The notes beneath the pieces are model-generated. The model searched no databases. It was given only the letters and a program-made list of their open reading frames with translations, and had not been told where the DNA came from. This document shows, piece by piece, positions 11,482-24,471 of a stretch of 64,000 nt of DNA. Made by a program: the position numbers and the translations under genes. The stretch covers positions 510,203-574,202 of the forward strand of contig QANY01007889.1 of NCBI GenBank assembly GCA_003255025.1, given 5' to 3'. Numbering within the stretch: the stretch's first letter is position 1; each line of letters starts with the position of its first letter. The stretch comes from Datisca glomerata (Eukaryota > Streptophyta > Magnoliopsida > Cucurbitales > Datiscaceae).

Positions 11482-12366
11482 TAAACATGTTTCAAGTTCA
11501 AGAAATCATATTTATCTTTCTTTTTTAGCTCAGAGAGATACTTGTTACAGTTTCTCTTCCAATGACCTCCAACCCCATAGTCGAAACACTTTCCTTTGGG
11601 CTTGCTGTCTTTCTTGTTCTTCTTGGCTTCCAGCGATGTCTTGGCTTTCTTAACTCTTTTGTTCTTACTCTTGTCCTTACCATTGTTCTTATTCTTTTTC
11701 TTGTTCTTAACAATATTGGAAGAATGCTTTTGCTCGATAACATTTTTCTCACCCTCTTTGGTCATTCTAAGGTTAAGTGACTCAAAAGCCTACAGCTCAT
11801 TCAACAACTGGGTCACATTGAATTGTAACTTGTTCATAACATAGTTGGTCTTGAACGCAGCAAAAGTTGATGTGAACGACTCTAACATGATGCTAACTTG
11901 AGTCTGCTCATCAATGGTCACCTCATGTACTTCTGCCTCGTGCATAATGTTATCATGTTCAAAACATGTTCTTGAACAGAAGTGCCCTTCCTCATCTTAG
12001 TTGTTATATAGCTCCTAGTGGCCTCATGATGACTTTGGTCGGACTACTGCCCGAACATTGCCTGTAATGATTACATAATCTCATAGGCAGTTTTCATGCT
12101 TTCATGTTTGGTTCTCATAACATCATTCATGCTCGCAAGCATGTAGCACTTCGCCTTATTGTTTGATATGATCCAAGCATCATATTTGTCCCTAAATTCT
12201 TAAGGGCGTTAGCAGCGGGCTCCTCAGGTCATTCCTCAGTAAGAATGAACTTATGGTTCTCACAAATTAACATTAAGTTCATAATTGATTTCCAACGTAT
12301 GAAATTATCACCATTTAATTTCTCAAGAGCGAGTAAAGAAGTAACACGGTTGCCCACGGTAGACAT
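11481..12366 (-). pseudogene. E1 gag (Copia) with damaged zinc knuckle
   Basis: The gag starts at an ATG at 12366 (MSTVGNRVTSLLALEK), a typical Copia gag N-terminus with a following W-K-S motif. Stops and frameshifts follow. The C-terminal part (11481-11765) is open, Lys-rich, and holds the zinc knuckle CFDYGVGGHWKRNC, in which the second Cys of CX2CX4HX4C is replaced by Tyr. Gag would package element RNA in cytoplasmic virus-like particles; this copy is broken. Confidence 0.75.
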
Positions 12367-14272
12367 AATATTGATAACTACAATTTAAAACATACATGAT
12401 TCAGTATAATTGATAAATATCTAGAATTTGAAAAGTAAAAGTGATGCATTAATGCAATCAGGTTGTGAGTGTAACTCATCATTTCAGATTAACCTCAGAC
12501 TGTCTATGAGAAATTCTCATCCATATTAATTAAAACTTAAAATATCTCATATTTTCTCTTTTAACAATAAGGTATCGCTTGTTTTGGTCAAGTTACAACT
12601 ATCCACATGTTGTGAGTGTAACCCATCATTTTAAATTTCATGACTTCATTTAGAATATGCCGCCTAAGGGTCGGTCAAAACTAAACTAAATCATTTACTC
12701 ATATCTTCTTAAGAAGTCCAGCATAGGTATTGGTACAGCTCGAAACCTTCCTTAAGAGGATGAAAATAAAACCAACTTGAGTCCCTCACTACACCTCACA
12801 TTGTTATACTAATGTTGGAGACCATAAGTTACATTAACATGCCAACATTCTCCCACGCACTATTTAGGATAATGTGTTTCTATTTTAACTAATCAATTAA
12901 TTTTAAATTGATCACTGGTTAAAATAATAACCCTATGAATATTTAATTATCAGTTAATGCAATCTCATTGGTCTAAGCTCATTTAACTTTCTGAAGCGCC
13001 TAAATCATAATTAGGTGAACTTAGATTAACTAATTAATTATATTCATCAAACTTTAATAAAACACTTTTACTAAAGTCGGTTAACCCAAAAGTTACTATA
13101 GCATTTAGTATGGTGTGATTATCAAGTTTTAACTAGTTAAAACTTAGCAGTTTACATGCAATTGATCTCATAAAGCAATACATATAAACATATTAGGACA
13201 ATCCTAATAAATCATGTTTCTACAGATGAGATGCATGATTAAATAAAACTGTGTGAGATTTTCATGTATGGCATGTGATCGACTAATGCATGGACATGTT
13301 ATCAAACATAACAATTAAATAATTATTTAATAATTAAATAAAATAATAATGAGCCAAGTGACTATTGGGTATTTCTAAATTACAACCCTTGAAATAAAAA
13401 AAATAAAATTACAAAGCGGACTTCAAGAATACATATTTCTAAAAAATTACCTTCTCATCATGATATTCATCTTCATAATCTTCAAGCTTTGAAGAAACCT
13501 CTTTTTAATTAGAAAACTATTTTTCTGAATTAAAATAATTTTTATAATTATCCTTCTTCATATAGTTGACTTTGACTTAGTAAAATAAATATTTAATTTG
13601 ATTTGGTCAAACCCATCAACCTATTAATTTTTAATTTTCATAAAATAAAAAATAAAAAATTAATAATTAATAATTAATAATTAAATTTAAAATTATATTA
13701 ATCTTAAATTTTAAATGGATAATTAAAAAAATTTGAGTTTTAATGAAACACTTAGGTGATATAGTTGGTTTCATGGTTTGTTGAAAACAGTTGTCACCAA
13801 CGATAGAACTCTCTGATCGCTGCCCGTCACCACCGCTGCCTGACTCACCGCCGATACAGTACTTATGGCACTGCTCACCTCCACCGGAAGCAGTAAATTT
13901 CTGGTGTGAACAGTATTTTCGCGGGTGAACAATGTTTTCACGGATGAACAGTATTTTGTGGATGAACACTGTTTTCGTATGAACAGTAAATTTATGCCGT
14001 TCGCCTCATGCGTTCTTCGTCTTCTCACACTCGAAATAATTACAATAATATTCAAAATAAAATTATAAAAATTCCTACGCCTCAATTCGGCTTACACAAA
14101 ATAAGAGATAAAATTAAAATAAAGCCTAACTCAATAATCACCATACAATTAATGATCCATTATTTTCCATACATTCAAAAAACATAACTATCAATCATCA
14201 TACATATCTCATAGTATATGAATAATACAAGAAAACTCACATAGTATTTAACATATAAATATATAAAGAACG
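12367..14272 (-). other. E1 untranslated leader with short CTGTTCA repeats
   Basis: This is 1.9 kb of mostly AT-rich leader between primer site and gag. At 13900-13990 the minus strand repeats ACTGTTCA about every 19-20 bases, five times, beside a GC-rich GGCGGTG-containing patch (13800-13860). A similar arrangement occurs in the E2 leader near 42605-42720. Confidence 0.6.
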
Positions 14273-14285
14273 TTCTCATACCAAT
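14273..14285 (-). promoter_or_regulatory. E1 primer-binding site (initiator tRNA-Met type)
   Basis: Directly inside the 5-prime LTR the minus strand reads TTGGTATGAGAAC. This is close to the usual Copia site TGGTATCAGAGC, complementary to the 3-prime end of initiator tRNA-Met. Confidence 0.7.
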
Positions 14286-15322
14286 TGTTGGTCGTCGAGG
14301 CACGTGGCAGAAGCATGGCTTTTAGACAATTAAACTTTTAATAAAAAGCTAATATTTTAATAAAACAAAACTTACGCAACGCCATGATAATCAAATAAAA
14401 ATTTTTATTGAAAACTATATTTCAATCAGTCAGGATCCATTATATATTTATAAATTAAATCTACAACATACAAGGTTATGAATCATATACCTCTTGTAGT
14501 CTATATCAAGTGTCCTTGCAAAAATTGATCGATCATCCGTTCCCACAAAATCGCTCCAACGATCAGTAGACTCTGATATCTACACCAAGATCTTCCAAGT
14601 CATTCATCAACGCACTAGGACGTGTGTGGGCACGTAGATACTTTTTCAGTCTCTAAATGTTCTCAACACATGAGATCTAGAGATTTACTGAGAAGGATTT
14701 TAGTGAGACGATTCTCTACAAGAACGTGATGATTATTCTTTTAGAGATTTGATTAACGTTTAATCACAGAAGAAAATCTCACTGAAACCAATCGTGTTCT
14801 CAATTTAACTATTGATTGACAAAACTGATGATCTGATCAACTAATTATATCTTCTTCTTTCAACTACATAGGCCGTTTGAATAATATCTGTACATATTCT
14901 AGATAATGGCGTATCAGATTTTTAGGGATAAAACTGAAATAATATTTAATTATAAAATTACCCATTGCAGTGGGACCCACTGTAATTATGTACAACTGCA
15001 GTGCCACATGATGATACTACAGTGTTGCACACTCTCTATTGTAGTGCCACATGACACAATAGTAGTCCATGTCAATTTTTTATACCTTATCAGTGATTAA
15101 CACGTGGCAATTACTGTGAATTAAATATTTATTTTAATCAGATAGTTATCTAGATATTACTTCATTCAAGATTAACATGTCTTATTATCCCTATCAACTA
15201 ACGTATCTTTTATTTCACAAATAATAGATTTAGTTTATTTAAATTATTATCCATTACTTATTTAATTATTTAATTTCATAAATTAGATATTCTGTCTTAC
15301 ATATCGACAATTCAAAAAAATG

Positions 15323-15357
<35 letters not shown>

Positions 15358-16488
15358 CTGAAAAATTATATTTAAATATATAAATAATTCAATTAATTAA
15401 TTTTTAATTAATTAATCACACATAATTATCTCATAATTATGTACTTGCCCCAGAATAAAATTTTTTTTTGCAAGTTAGTCATTTTCTCATGTCCTGAAAT
15501 ATTCACACCCTAGACAGTGTAGTATAGAGGTGACTTGGGGACCATGGACCTATAATCCTAAGTTCCAATAAACTAGATTATTAATTAGACTTTTTAATTA
15601 AATAATCTTATTTATTAATTCTATTATTATTCTACTATAAATATGAAATTGCACTCTTAGAGATTATAAAATGTATATACAAAGTATTCTCATGTAGTTT
15701 TGTCCTCCAATGATTGGTTCGTAAATTAGAACTTGTCAAAATAACCATTTTACCCTTCTAATTACCTCTTGATCCTTAAGTACCATAATCCACTAGTGAA
15801 TGGCTAATTTATAATATTATTATAAATTTGAGCTCAATAACCAGTCAGTTCTAGAATTAACACTAATGAGAATCAATATACGATATGTTAGGAAAGCTTA
15901 GATTCAAAATCTTGTAAGATCATGTCTCCAGTCATCCACAACACTGAATCTCTAAAATAAAAGTTACTAGCCTAATTAACAAAAAGACTTTCACGAGTGA
16001 ATCAAAAGATCCAGTAGACAGGCATAGGAGTTCATGACTTCTCAAGATTCAGACTGATCTACATATGATCATCGAATTGATGTGCATTAAATCATTATGA
16101 TAAACGGTACGGTAGTAAAGATATTAATTCACATCGACCATATCATATATAATCTTATTATATAAAGTACATTCACTAAAATGTCTATTCACATCAATGA
16201 TCTGGATTTAGATCACACGCATTCATGATGCTTAGTGAACCGTACTAGCAACCATTCATTAAAGATTTCATAATTTAATATGTTGGTGACAATTTTATTC
16301 ATTATCCATGATTTTAATCATCTCGTAGTAATACAAGATCATAGTCTCATTAATGAATATGAATTTTTAAATATTTATATAAATTATTCAACAATAATTT
16401 AAGAGAACAATTATAAGAAAAATATAATCCTCTTTAAATTTCATATCAAAATACAAATACACATGTTTTGAGAGTATAACTACCAACA
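14286..16488 (-). repeat. E1 5-prime LTR
   Basis: On the plus strand it begins TGTTGGTCGTCG at 14286 and ends ACCAACA at 16488, a length of 2203 bp. A (TA)n run sits at about 15325-15352. It is the more complete of the two E1 LTRs. Confidence 0.8.
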
Positions 16489-17862
16489 ATTAGATGGTGT
16501 AGCGTCATATTAATGGAGCATGTGCTTCTGTTAGTAAAATAGTGATGGAAAGTCTAACGTGGAAGGCTAACTAAATTGTATGGTCTTGTTTGAGATTTTT
16601 TAAAATGAAATGATTAAATTTATAATTCACCTCAAATCACAAGGGAAAGAGTGTTCTTTACTCTTTCGTATATGAATTTAGATTATGTTAAATTAGATAT
16701 GAATCTAGGTCATTTTTATAATATTTGAAAATGGAATACTTTTTTTGTAGATGTGGTTATTCCTAATTGTGTATTATAATTAGAATAAATATAAGTATCT
16801 AATAATTATAGTTATACATATATATAGAGATATAGATAGATAAAGAAATAAATAGAGGGAGAGATAGATAGCGAGAAAGAGAAAATATATATAATGTAAA
16901 AAGGAAAATGCACAGTTCTAGTTGTTGCTAGATAAAAAATAGGTAGAAAGAGTTAGACCATTGGTATTCATTATAATTTTCAAATATTAATAGGGGCATT
17001 TCGGATATTACACATTATAATAATGATTAGCCAGCTCAACTTATAACTTACACAATATTTTATCACTTAAAACTTGATCCACACTTGATCAATCTAGAAT
17101 TACTCTTTTAGTAAACACCAGATTCAGTTTACAAATCTAGAATCCTTAGGATTTGTAAAATCTTGAAAATAAGCATGGTCTCATTTTAGGGAATTCAACA
17201 TACAGTACATCTATAGTATCTGAATGAAGTTAAGGAAAGAAACTATGGATTAAAATTGTTCCCAGTATTTCCTTAATTGTCCCTCATAAATGTTAAGATT
17301 AATTATTGATCATTTTAAATTATATTATTAATGACACTTTTAATTTTTGAAATAATCTTACCCAACTATTTTTAGAATTCTTAAATTACCCTCTACATAC
17401 CTAATAAATAAATATTTTAACTAGTTATATTTTATCTTAATAATTATTCAGAATACTTCATATAAGTTTTGTTTTTAATTAATTCTTAAATCATTGTGTA
17501 AATCATTGTTTAAATCATTGTGTGTTAGACTGTATTAGATTTTCTGTAAATAAATTTGATAGTATAAATTAAATTTAATAAAGAAAGAATAACTTAACAT
17601 GCATAAAATGAAAACACGACATATGAAAAATGTAAAAAATGAATCAAATTTAAGACAAAAAAGAAGATTTTCACAACTATATACACTTGAATGAATGTAA
17701 TCTAATATGTATTTATAAATTTTACAAATATCTTGCGTTGCATCATTTATTTTTGCACATATCTTTCACTAATGTATGTTTAATATTTTTTCATCTTTTG
17801 GTATACCACATCAATTATTTTTTTATTGTTCAGTTTATCGCATGCAATCATCTTAAGCCTAG
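16489..17862. other. AT-rich intergenic DNA with a GATA/GAGA-rich patch
   Basis: No coding signal is seen. Bases 16815-16895 are a purine-rich GATA/GAGA simple repeat. The 70-codon ORF at 17687-17899 has no recognisable motif and overlaps the start of the next tandem repeat. Confidence 0.5.
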
Positions 17863-18189
17863 TATTACAAAATTTCTCTTTTATATGACTTTGGATTAAA
17901 TAACTTCTTTTCTGATAACGCAAGTATCCATGAGCTCAAACCATGGGCTTGTTCGACTAATCCCAATGACTCGGTGTGAATTAGCCATGTAATTAAATTC
18001 TATAAAGTTCACCTTTGTATGACTTATTCAACATTTTTTTGTAACACCGGTATTCTAACATGTTTAAACATATTCGCTATCCGACTAATTTGATGGGTTC
18101 AGGACGAATCAGTCAGGTAAACCCTATACCATAAAATTTCTCTTTATATGACTTGCATTTAAACACCATTTTTGTAACATGGGTATTGG
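17863..18189. repeat. ~130 bp tandem repeat, left of E3
   Basis: Successive units share GTAAC/GATAAC starts, a CGACTAAT core followed by TCAGGT/GCCATGTAA, and AAATTTCTCTTTTATATGACTT. One partial and two fuller diverged units run up to E3. A further unit continues right after E3 at 25208-25290. Confidence 0.65.
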
Positions 18190-18951
18190 TGATTATTATG
18201 GGTATTTCCCAAGCCCTAGTAAGATAGTGACACGTGTCCCTCTCCCTAAGTAGCAAGACCTTTAAGGGTCTTACTAGAGGTCTCTCCACTAACTCGAGTT
18301 GGACAGAGCTCTCATATTCCCCCACGACAAGACCCAAGGTGAAGTCCTCCTTATAAGAGCTGGAAATCATTGAAGACAGAATAGGATCTACGATGAAGAA
18401 CACCACAACACAAGCTGCAAGAGACCAAAAGCTCAGAAATCGTGCTCCCACGTCACTCTAATCATTATCACTCAAAATCAAATTCTTACATTCCCTCACG
18501 TATTGGACCCATGATCCACGTGTCCAACCGTCGTACTGCATGTCAGACAGGTCTCTCTCAAGTCACCACAGCTCTTCTTTTACGTCAGCTAGGGATATAT
18601 CAACATTAAATGTCATCTCCTAACGTCAGCTCAGGTAACAATGACATTAAATGTTACCTCATACTTTCCCAAAGTAGTGATGTGACACCTCACCATACCT
18701 TCTCCAACAAGCCTCGCCAAGGGTAAGCCTCTAGTATAAATACCCTCCCTCACCAAAGCCAAAGGTAAGCTCATTGATACTTAAAAAACCTATGCCAAAA
18801 TATTTCTATACTTCTAATTTAAGCATCAGAGACATTAGGCTAGGCAACTACCCCTAGACATTTTTGTTATTTGGCTTCTTTCATCAGTTATGTGCATGTA
18901 TATAGCTCACCATCGTAGCACACATGTACTGTTGAGATTTTGGCTTCAATA
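18190..18951 (+). repeat. E3 left LTR
   Basis: It begins TGATTATTATGGG and ends GGCTTCAATA. A TATAAATACCC box lies near 18735. Confidence 0.7.
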
Positions 18952-18970
18952 GTTAGCGTCGTCTGTGGAA
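18952..18970 (+). promoter_or_regulatory. E3 primer-binding site
   Basis: GTTAGCGTCGTCTGTGGAA directly follows the left LTR. It resembles the GCGCCGTCTGTGGGA primer site of plant Tat-lineage elements. Confidence 0.65.
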
Positions 18971-19599
18971 ATGACAGTAAGTCATTTTCTCCCTAAAACT
19001 TCTTATCTTTTTATTAGTTATCCCCCTAGTAAAATGAAAAGAAACATGAGTTCACCCTCATTATCTCAAACTGATAAAATTTCTAATAAAGTGGAAAACC
19101 AACGTTCCTCTTCCCCACAAAGAGATTTGCCTTTCATTATGACCATCACACGGAGGAAAAAGAAAGATTATGTTTCCTCACTCTCTGAAATGGTCAGGAG
19201 AATGAGGAAAGACATCGAAGATTTCACCCAAATAATAGCCATTTCTTGCACCCAGCGACCCCCTACCATATGTAGATATCACACGACCCCACCAAAAGCC
19301 GCATCCCCCACTTTTTCCTCCCACACACAAGAAACGGGAGAAGGACAGACCCGAGAAATGGGGAAGCCCTCCTAACAGACCCTCGAGGAGAGAAGGATAG
19401 AGAGGCTCTAGACGTTGAGGAATGAACCAAAGCTAGAGAAGATTGGTAAACTATGGTGAACAAAATAATGGAATTAACGAGCAAGAGTGCAAAGAACTCT
19501 AAACTATCGTCTCAAATACAAAAATTGCAAGAGTAGATTGAAGAGTTGAAAATGGGAAGTTGACTTCTAAGACCTCTGTAGAGGCTTTATTGGGACAGA

Positions 19600-20133
19600 C
19601 AAAGTCCCATTTTTTTGTGAAAATACAACAGGTCGAGCTACTGCCCAAGATTAAGATGTCCTCAATTACCTCCTACGACGAGACAAAGGACTTGTTTGAG
19701 CATCTAGAGACTTGAAGGTGTGGGTGGACCTGCACCACCTCCTAGAACCCATGATGTGCAAACTGTTTCACCTAACGCTCAGCAAGCATGCGAACAATGG
19801 AGCGAACAATTGAAACCAAACTTTATCCATTGTTTTGTCGAGCTCTAAATGTTATTGGCTGGCCAGTTTCTGTGGGAAATAGAACAAAGAAGCCCAGCGT
19901 CCCATCTGATAATTGTGAGGCAAAGGCCTAAAGAAGCATTAAGGGATAACATGATCTATTTCAACTTAGAAATGCTACAATTGGATAACGCGTACAAGGA
20001 TCCGCCCATGGATGCAGTGCTACAAGTTGATGATGCATGTGAGGATACACTCGTGGCTACACTACAAAGTAGGATCACCCAAAATAAAATGAGGTGGTCA
20101 ATGGTCAAAGATGGCCACGTAAAAAGACTCTAG
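19600..20133 (+). pseudogene. E3 gag remnant (Ty3/Gypsy Tat type)
   Basis: Near 19640 the sequence reads LLPKIKMSSITSYDETKDLF, matching the PKIxxYxGTxDPxEHL start of Tat gag, then a stop. The open stretch 19849-20133 continues with RPKEALRDNMIYFNLEMLQL, matching the later KxxESLRxYxxRFNxExLQ gag block. Stops and frame changes lie between. The 136-codon ORF at 18965-19375, just after the primer site, may be the poorly conserved N-terminal gag region. The gag is not functional as read. Confidence 0.6.
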
Positions 20134-20275
20134 TCAGAGCAGAAATACCTAACTAGGTGTAAAAAAAAGAAGCTCCAAAGAGAATTTCTTAGTGGTATTA
20201 GGAACATATTCAAAGTTTCAAGTCCTCACGACAAGCTCCAAGCTTGGGCAACATTTACAGGACATACTGAAAATC

Positions 20276-20600
20276 CAGACCTCCTCTAATGGCGGCACTC
20301 TTTGAAAACTCCTATGTCCTAACTTAGACCTTAGAGCTAAAAGTGGTATTTGTAGGAAGTCAGAAGGACCAGACCTCTCAAATGGGGACACCCACAGAAA
20401 TACTTATGTCCCAACTCAGACCTTGGGGCTAAAAGAGGTATTTGTAAGACGTCACGAGGACCAAGCCTCCTCCAATGGGGGCACCCCTTGAAAAATCCTA
20501 AGCCACAACTTAGACCTCGGAGCTACATGAAGTGTTTGCAAGATATGCTGGTAAACCATATCTTCTCCAAAGGGGGAACTCACCAGGATATGATAACAAG
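20276..20600 (+). repeat. Tandem repeat, ~94 bp period, about 3.5 units, inside E3
   Basis: Units begin CCAGACCTCCTCTAATGGCG (20276), CCAGACCTCTCAAATGGGGA (20370), CCAAGCCTCCTCCAATGGGG (20461) and a weaker ATCTTCTCCAAAGGGGGA (20560). Each is followed by CTTAGACCT..GAGCTA and GTATTTG-type blocks. Confidence 0.8.
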
Positions 20601-20777
20601 TACAGCTTCACTCGAGGTCAACGAAGATGGCTAAGGTAATAAAATGTCATGCTAAAGTTTTTAAGTTGGCTAAAACCTCAAAGGTTAATAATGCATTTTA
20701 CAATAGTTTTACCTCAGGATTAATGTTCAATAAGTGAATAACATAAGTAAAGATAAGGCCATTTGACTTGGAACAGG

Positions 20778-20945
20778 GCAATATTACTTAAGTGAATATC
20801 ATGTTAAGTAGAATGGAAGTTAGCAAGAATATAGCAATGCTATTTAAGTGAATAACATATTAAGTAGGATTAAAGTTAGTAAGAACATAGCAATGTTACT
20901 TAAGTGAATATCATGGTAAGTAGGGTCAATATTAGTAGCAAAGAA
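20778..20945 (+). repeat. Tandem repeat, 56 bp period, three units, inside E3
   Basis: Units start at 20778, 20834 and 20890 with GCAAT(A/G)(T/C)TA and share TTAAGTGAATA(T/A)CAT..TAAGTAG. Confidence 0.85.
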
Positions 20946-20991
20946 ATATTACATAAAATAGGAAGACATAACTATTGAATAAGAAGTGGTT

Positions 20992-23900
20992 TCATTTATA
21001 ATGGAAAAAAAGTACCGAAAAATAAAAAAAATTACATAAGAAAAAAGTAAATATTACAAAGAAAATAAAAGAACTTCTAAAACTATGCCCCGATGGTCCC
21101 AGCCCCCAGATCGACTTGCTCGGCACCTGCTCCTCAGGTTGACCCAAATGTAAAGGAGGAGGAACCTCCCCTCGAGGCTCTTCAGGAGCAGCTGGGAAAA
21201 GGCTAGTAGACTCTGGAAGGAATGGAGTAGGAGTCAAAGATAGAGCATCAAATGGCTGAGAATGACGAGGAAGTGGCAGCTCCATCTTGGGGAGTCACAC
21301 CACCACAACGAGGGACCTAGTACCATAACTCTCTCGTAGATAGCATCCCACCTAACATGTTCCTCCGTGGGGGCAATTGTTGGCTATTTAGAAGCTTCTT
21401 TATCTTGGGGTGGACAGATGAGGAAACTAATGTCTCATTCAGGTTGAACGTCCATGATACCATCCCTACAGCTGTCATAACCCATGGAGAAATCCTAGAT
21501 CAAGGAATTCTTGTACTAAATAGATCATTTGAAGTCATTCATGCCTTTGGCATGCCTTTTGGTCCAACAATCAAACCTGTCCTTCAGGGGCGCCTCAGCC
21601 AACTTAACTTCGGCAGAGCTTTCCTCTCTCGACTCTCAGCTTGGTTTTTAGAGTGGACCTCTCACGACAGCTTCTCCTCTTGGACTTTGATCTTCTCCTT
21701 TTAGGATTTTATTTTGGTGATAAAGGGACCTCCAAATCTCGGTGAAAGTTAGTGCAGTAGAGTAGCTCCTCCTTAGCCAAAGCCAACTCCTCTTGTAGAC
21801 CCGTGAACTTCCCTATGGTGTTCCTCAACACCTTGACCTCCTAAAAAGACTTGTTGTAAGCTTTGGCGAGGGAGTAAAATTTCTTTACCTCCTCATGGAG
21901 CTTAGACTAAGCCTCCAAGAATGTCTGGGTAGCTTCGAGCATTTGGTCCTTTCAGTGACTGAGGTGAGCCAACATCGTCGAGTTATAAGCCAAGATATGC
22001 AAGGACACGCCATATAATTGTAGGACAAGAGAATGAAGAGGATAAGAAAAAACATATAAAAAAGTAAAAAGGAAAAAGTAGTAACGTACATGGTATGCTC
22101 CATGAAGCCGTTTGGTAGACCCATCCCTAGCCTCTCGAGAAGGCGATAACCTTTATCAGGATTTGAATGCTTGGACCACTAATCCATTAACCTCTTCGCC
22201 TCATTTTGAGCCCGAGCTTGAGGGACAGGTTGGTTAGTCCTCATGGGCTCAGCGTGGGTCATTGTGGCCTTGCGTTTCTGACCAGTGTGAGAGTCTTATT
22301 GATCAGAACTTGACTATGCAGACCCCTGAGATCGAGGCCCTGGCTTCCTCTAAGTTGATCACCATCCTTGAAGGATGGGGTGATCGAAATGTGACTCCAG
22401 CAGAGCTAGAACCCCGACCAGCCCTTCGACTCCAACCAATTTGTTATTGTCCCTACTCTAGAATAAGAAAAGGAGTTATCTTCTTAGGTAAGACCCTTGT
22501 GGTCAGAGGCACCTAGAGGATGACGGACGAGAGGAGCGGAAGGAGTTGGAAGGAGGAGATGAGGGATACGTCTTCTTCATCTTCATCTACTTCATCTTTT
22601 AGCCTTTATTTTCTCCATCTTCTTCGCCTTGGTATTGCTGAGCTCTTTCTTGGACTTCTTATAAGGAAACGCATCCCCGACCATACATGCATCCATGAAT
22701 TGGTGTATCAAAGTTTGTCAGAAGAAAATTAAACTAAAAATGTAAGGAAAACTGGCTCGCACGTTCTTCTTACAAACGTTTATGTTCACAAGAGCTACTA
22801 CTGTCTGAAATTGACTCCTCTGGCAAGCCTAAGAAATGGCTGAGCTCTGATGTCCTCTAGAGTATCCAAGTACAGCCCAACTCGGTAGAAGAACTTAGGT
22901 AGCGTGAGCATGGCGTGATCCTTTTCTTCAACAGGCAGCGCAGCTAGTTACAATATCTGAGACTGAAGATGGCCAAGAAACTTCTTGGACTTCTTCTTCC
23001 CCACTACATAAACAAGACAAGGATGTTAGAGTAAAGCCCGAGCACAAGAAATCTCCCTTCCCTTATAGTGAAGGCTTACCTACAGTCATGAAATCTCAAG
23101 GAACATGAAAGGTCAGCTCTAGATCCCAAGGAGACTGCCAGTCTTCAAAGATCATGAACCAACTATACTTCCACTCTTTATACCAAGAGGGGATGCCGCT
23201 AATGATCCCCTTCACTCCCAGAGCACGAATATTGACGTAGTATCACCATTTACCTCAGGAAGGAGCTTTGTTGCTCTTGCTTTTAGGTGGGGTCTTCAGT
23301 TGGAAGATGAAGTGAAACTCGTACATCGAGAATTCCTCATCACATTTTAATCTCCAAAGGACCCAGTATCATATCAAAATCATCCATGAGTTGGGTTGCA
23401 GTTGGTCTAAGGCAATCCTCGTGGTAGAGAACCACTCCCTGAGGAAGGGGTGCAGAGGAAGCCTCAGCCCACACCCTAAAATCGTCAGGTACAGAGCAGT
23501 GCCCTCATGCATAAGGACAGTGATCAGTTTGACTTTCTATGGCAACCTCAGTTGGATGTAGTCAGGAATGTGATATGCCTTTCTGATCGCGACCAAATCC
23601 TCCTCGAAAAAATGAGGATACTCTTCGGCATCCCAATGCTCGATGGATCCGCTCGCACTTACCCATGTTCTATAATCGGCGTGAAGGTCCACGGCCACAA
23701 TCGGCACGGTGGCTTCCTCCCCCTTAAAACGTCAGAACCCTCGGAATCCCCTTTACATAACGTAAAAAGAGAAAAAGATAAGAAAATGGCGACGATTGTA
23801 GAAACTAGAGAAAAGGAGAGAACCTACTACAATGAACTCACTAACGATGGCAGTGAGCAGGAACGCAGCAAACCAATGGTGACTGGCCCTAGAACTGATT
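20992..23900 (-). pseudogene. Antisense ORF in E3: putative gypsy-type transposon protein, broken
   Basis: Read on the minus strand, 23640-23090 contains HFFEEDLVAIRKAYHIPDYI, then GLRLPLHPFLREWFSTTRIA and QLQPNSWMIL. These motifs are typical of the plant Putative gypsy type transposon family (PF04195 as I recall it), whose function is unknown. Several stops interrupt it. Further along (about 21900-21700) a heptad-like stretch (GLQEELALAKEELLYC) suggests a coiled coil. A Pro/Glu-rich segment at 21285-21090 could be the C-terminus. It lies opposite to the element strand, as is common for accessory ORFs in Tat/Ogre-like elements. Confidence 0.55.
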
Positions 23901-24471
23901 CATAATGGTGAAAGGGAAAGCCTAGAATGATAATACTTACAAAAAGGAAAGCACAAAGAGGATATGAAGAAGAAATCAAATAGAAGTGAGATCGCAGGAA
24001 TTGCCTGAGGGGAGTTAGGTAAAAGAACATAAACGGGAGGAATATTGAAAGTATAGAAGCAAAGTAGGGAAAAGGAAGGAGGTAATTGCCTATTTATAGG
24101 CCTTGCCTGAGGGAAATCGTGAGAGTCAATATGATCCAACAGACAGGATTGGCTGCTCCACGAATGGATAAGATAAGCTTGGAACCCAAACATCACTTTA
24201 TGTGTCCGCTGACATGTAGGAGATGCGTCGATACCTAACCCTATGTCTCTTCATCTCATCACGACGCGCCTCGAACATCATCATTAACGCAAGTGTCAAA
24301 GGGCGACTAAATTCAAAATTCGAGAAATGAGTTAACGCGTGCACGGGTGAAAGTCTCAAAGCATGATTTGGCATTTATTACACTTAGAACAAACGCTCTA
24401 AAATATTGTATCCCAATAAGTATGAATTTCTCAAAAACTATCCAATACCTGAGCCATAGCTCAAAAATAAC

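Larger units (their letters stand above)
6250..16488 (-). mobile_element. E1: degenerate Ty1/Copia LTR retrotransposon, minus strand
   Basis: Two long related LTRs flank a 5.9 kb internal region. Read on the minus strand the order is 5-prime LTR (16488-14286), primer-binding site, leader, gag, protease, integrase, reverse transcriptase/RNase H, polypurine tract, 3-prime LTR (8402 to about 6250). Protease before integrase before reverse transcriptase is the Copia order. Both inner LTR edges are clear: TGTTGG/CCAACA-type ends, TTGGTATGAGAAC next to the 5-prime LTR, and GGGCAAGTGAGAGATT before the 3-prime LTR. The LTRs differ by many substitutions and indels and the coding region is full of stops, so the insertion is old. 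No convincing target-site duplication was found. Confidence 0.85.

Noticed and set aside
19263..19484. 73-codon minus-strand ORF opposite the E3 gag region
   Set aside because: No motif and antisense to recognisable gag remnants.
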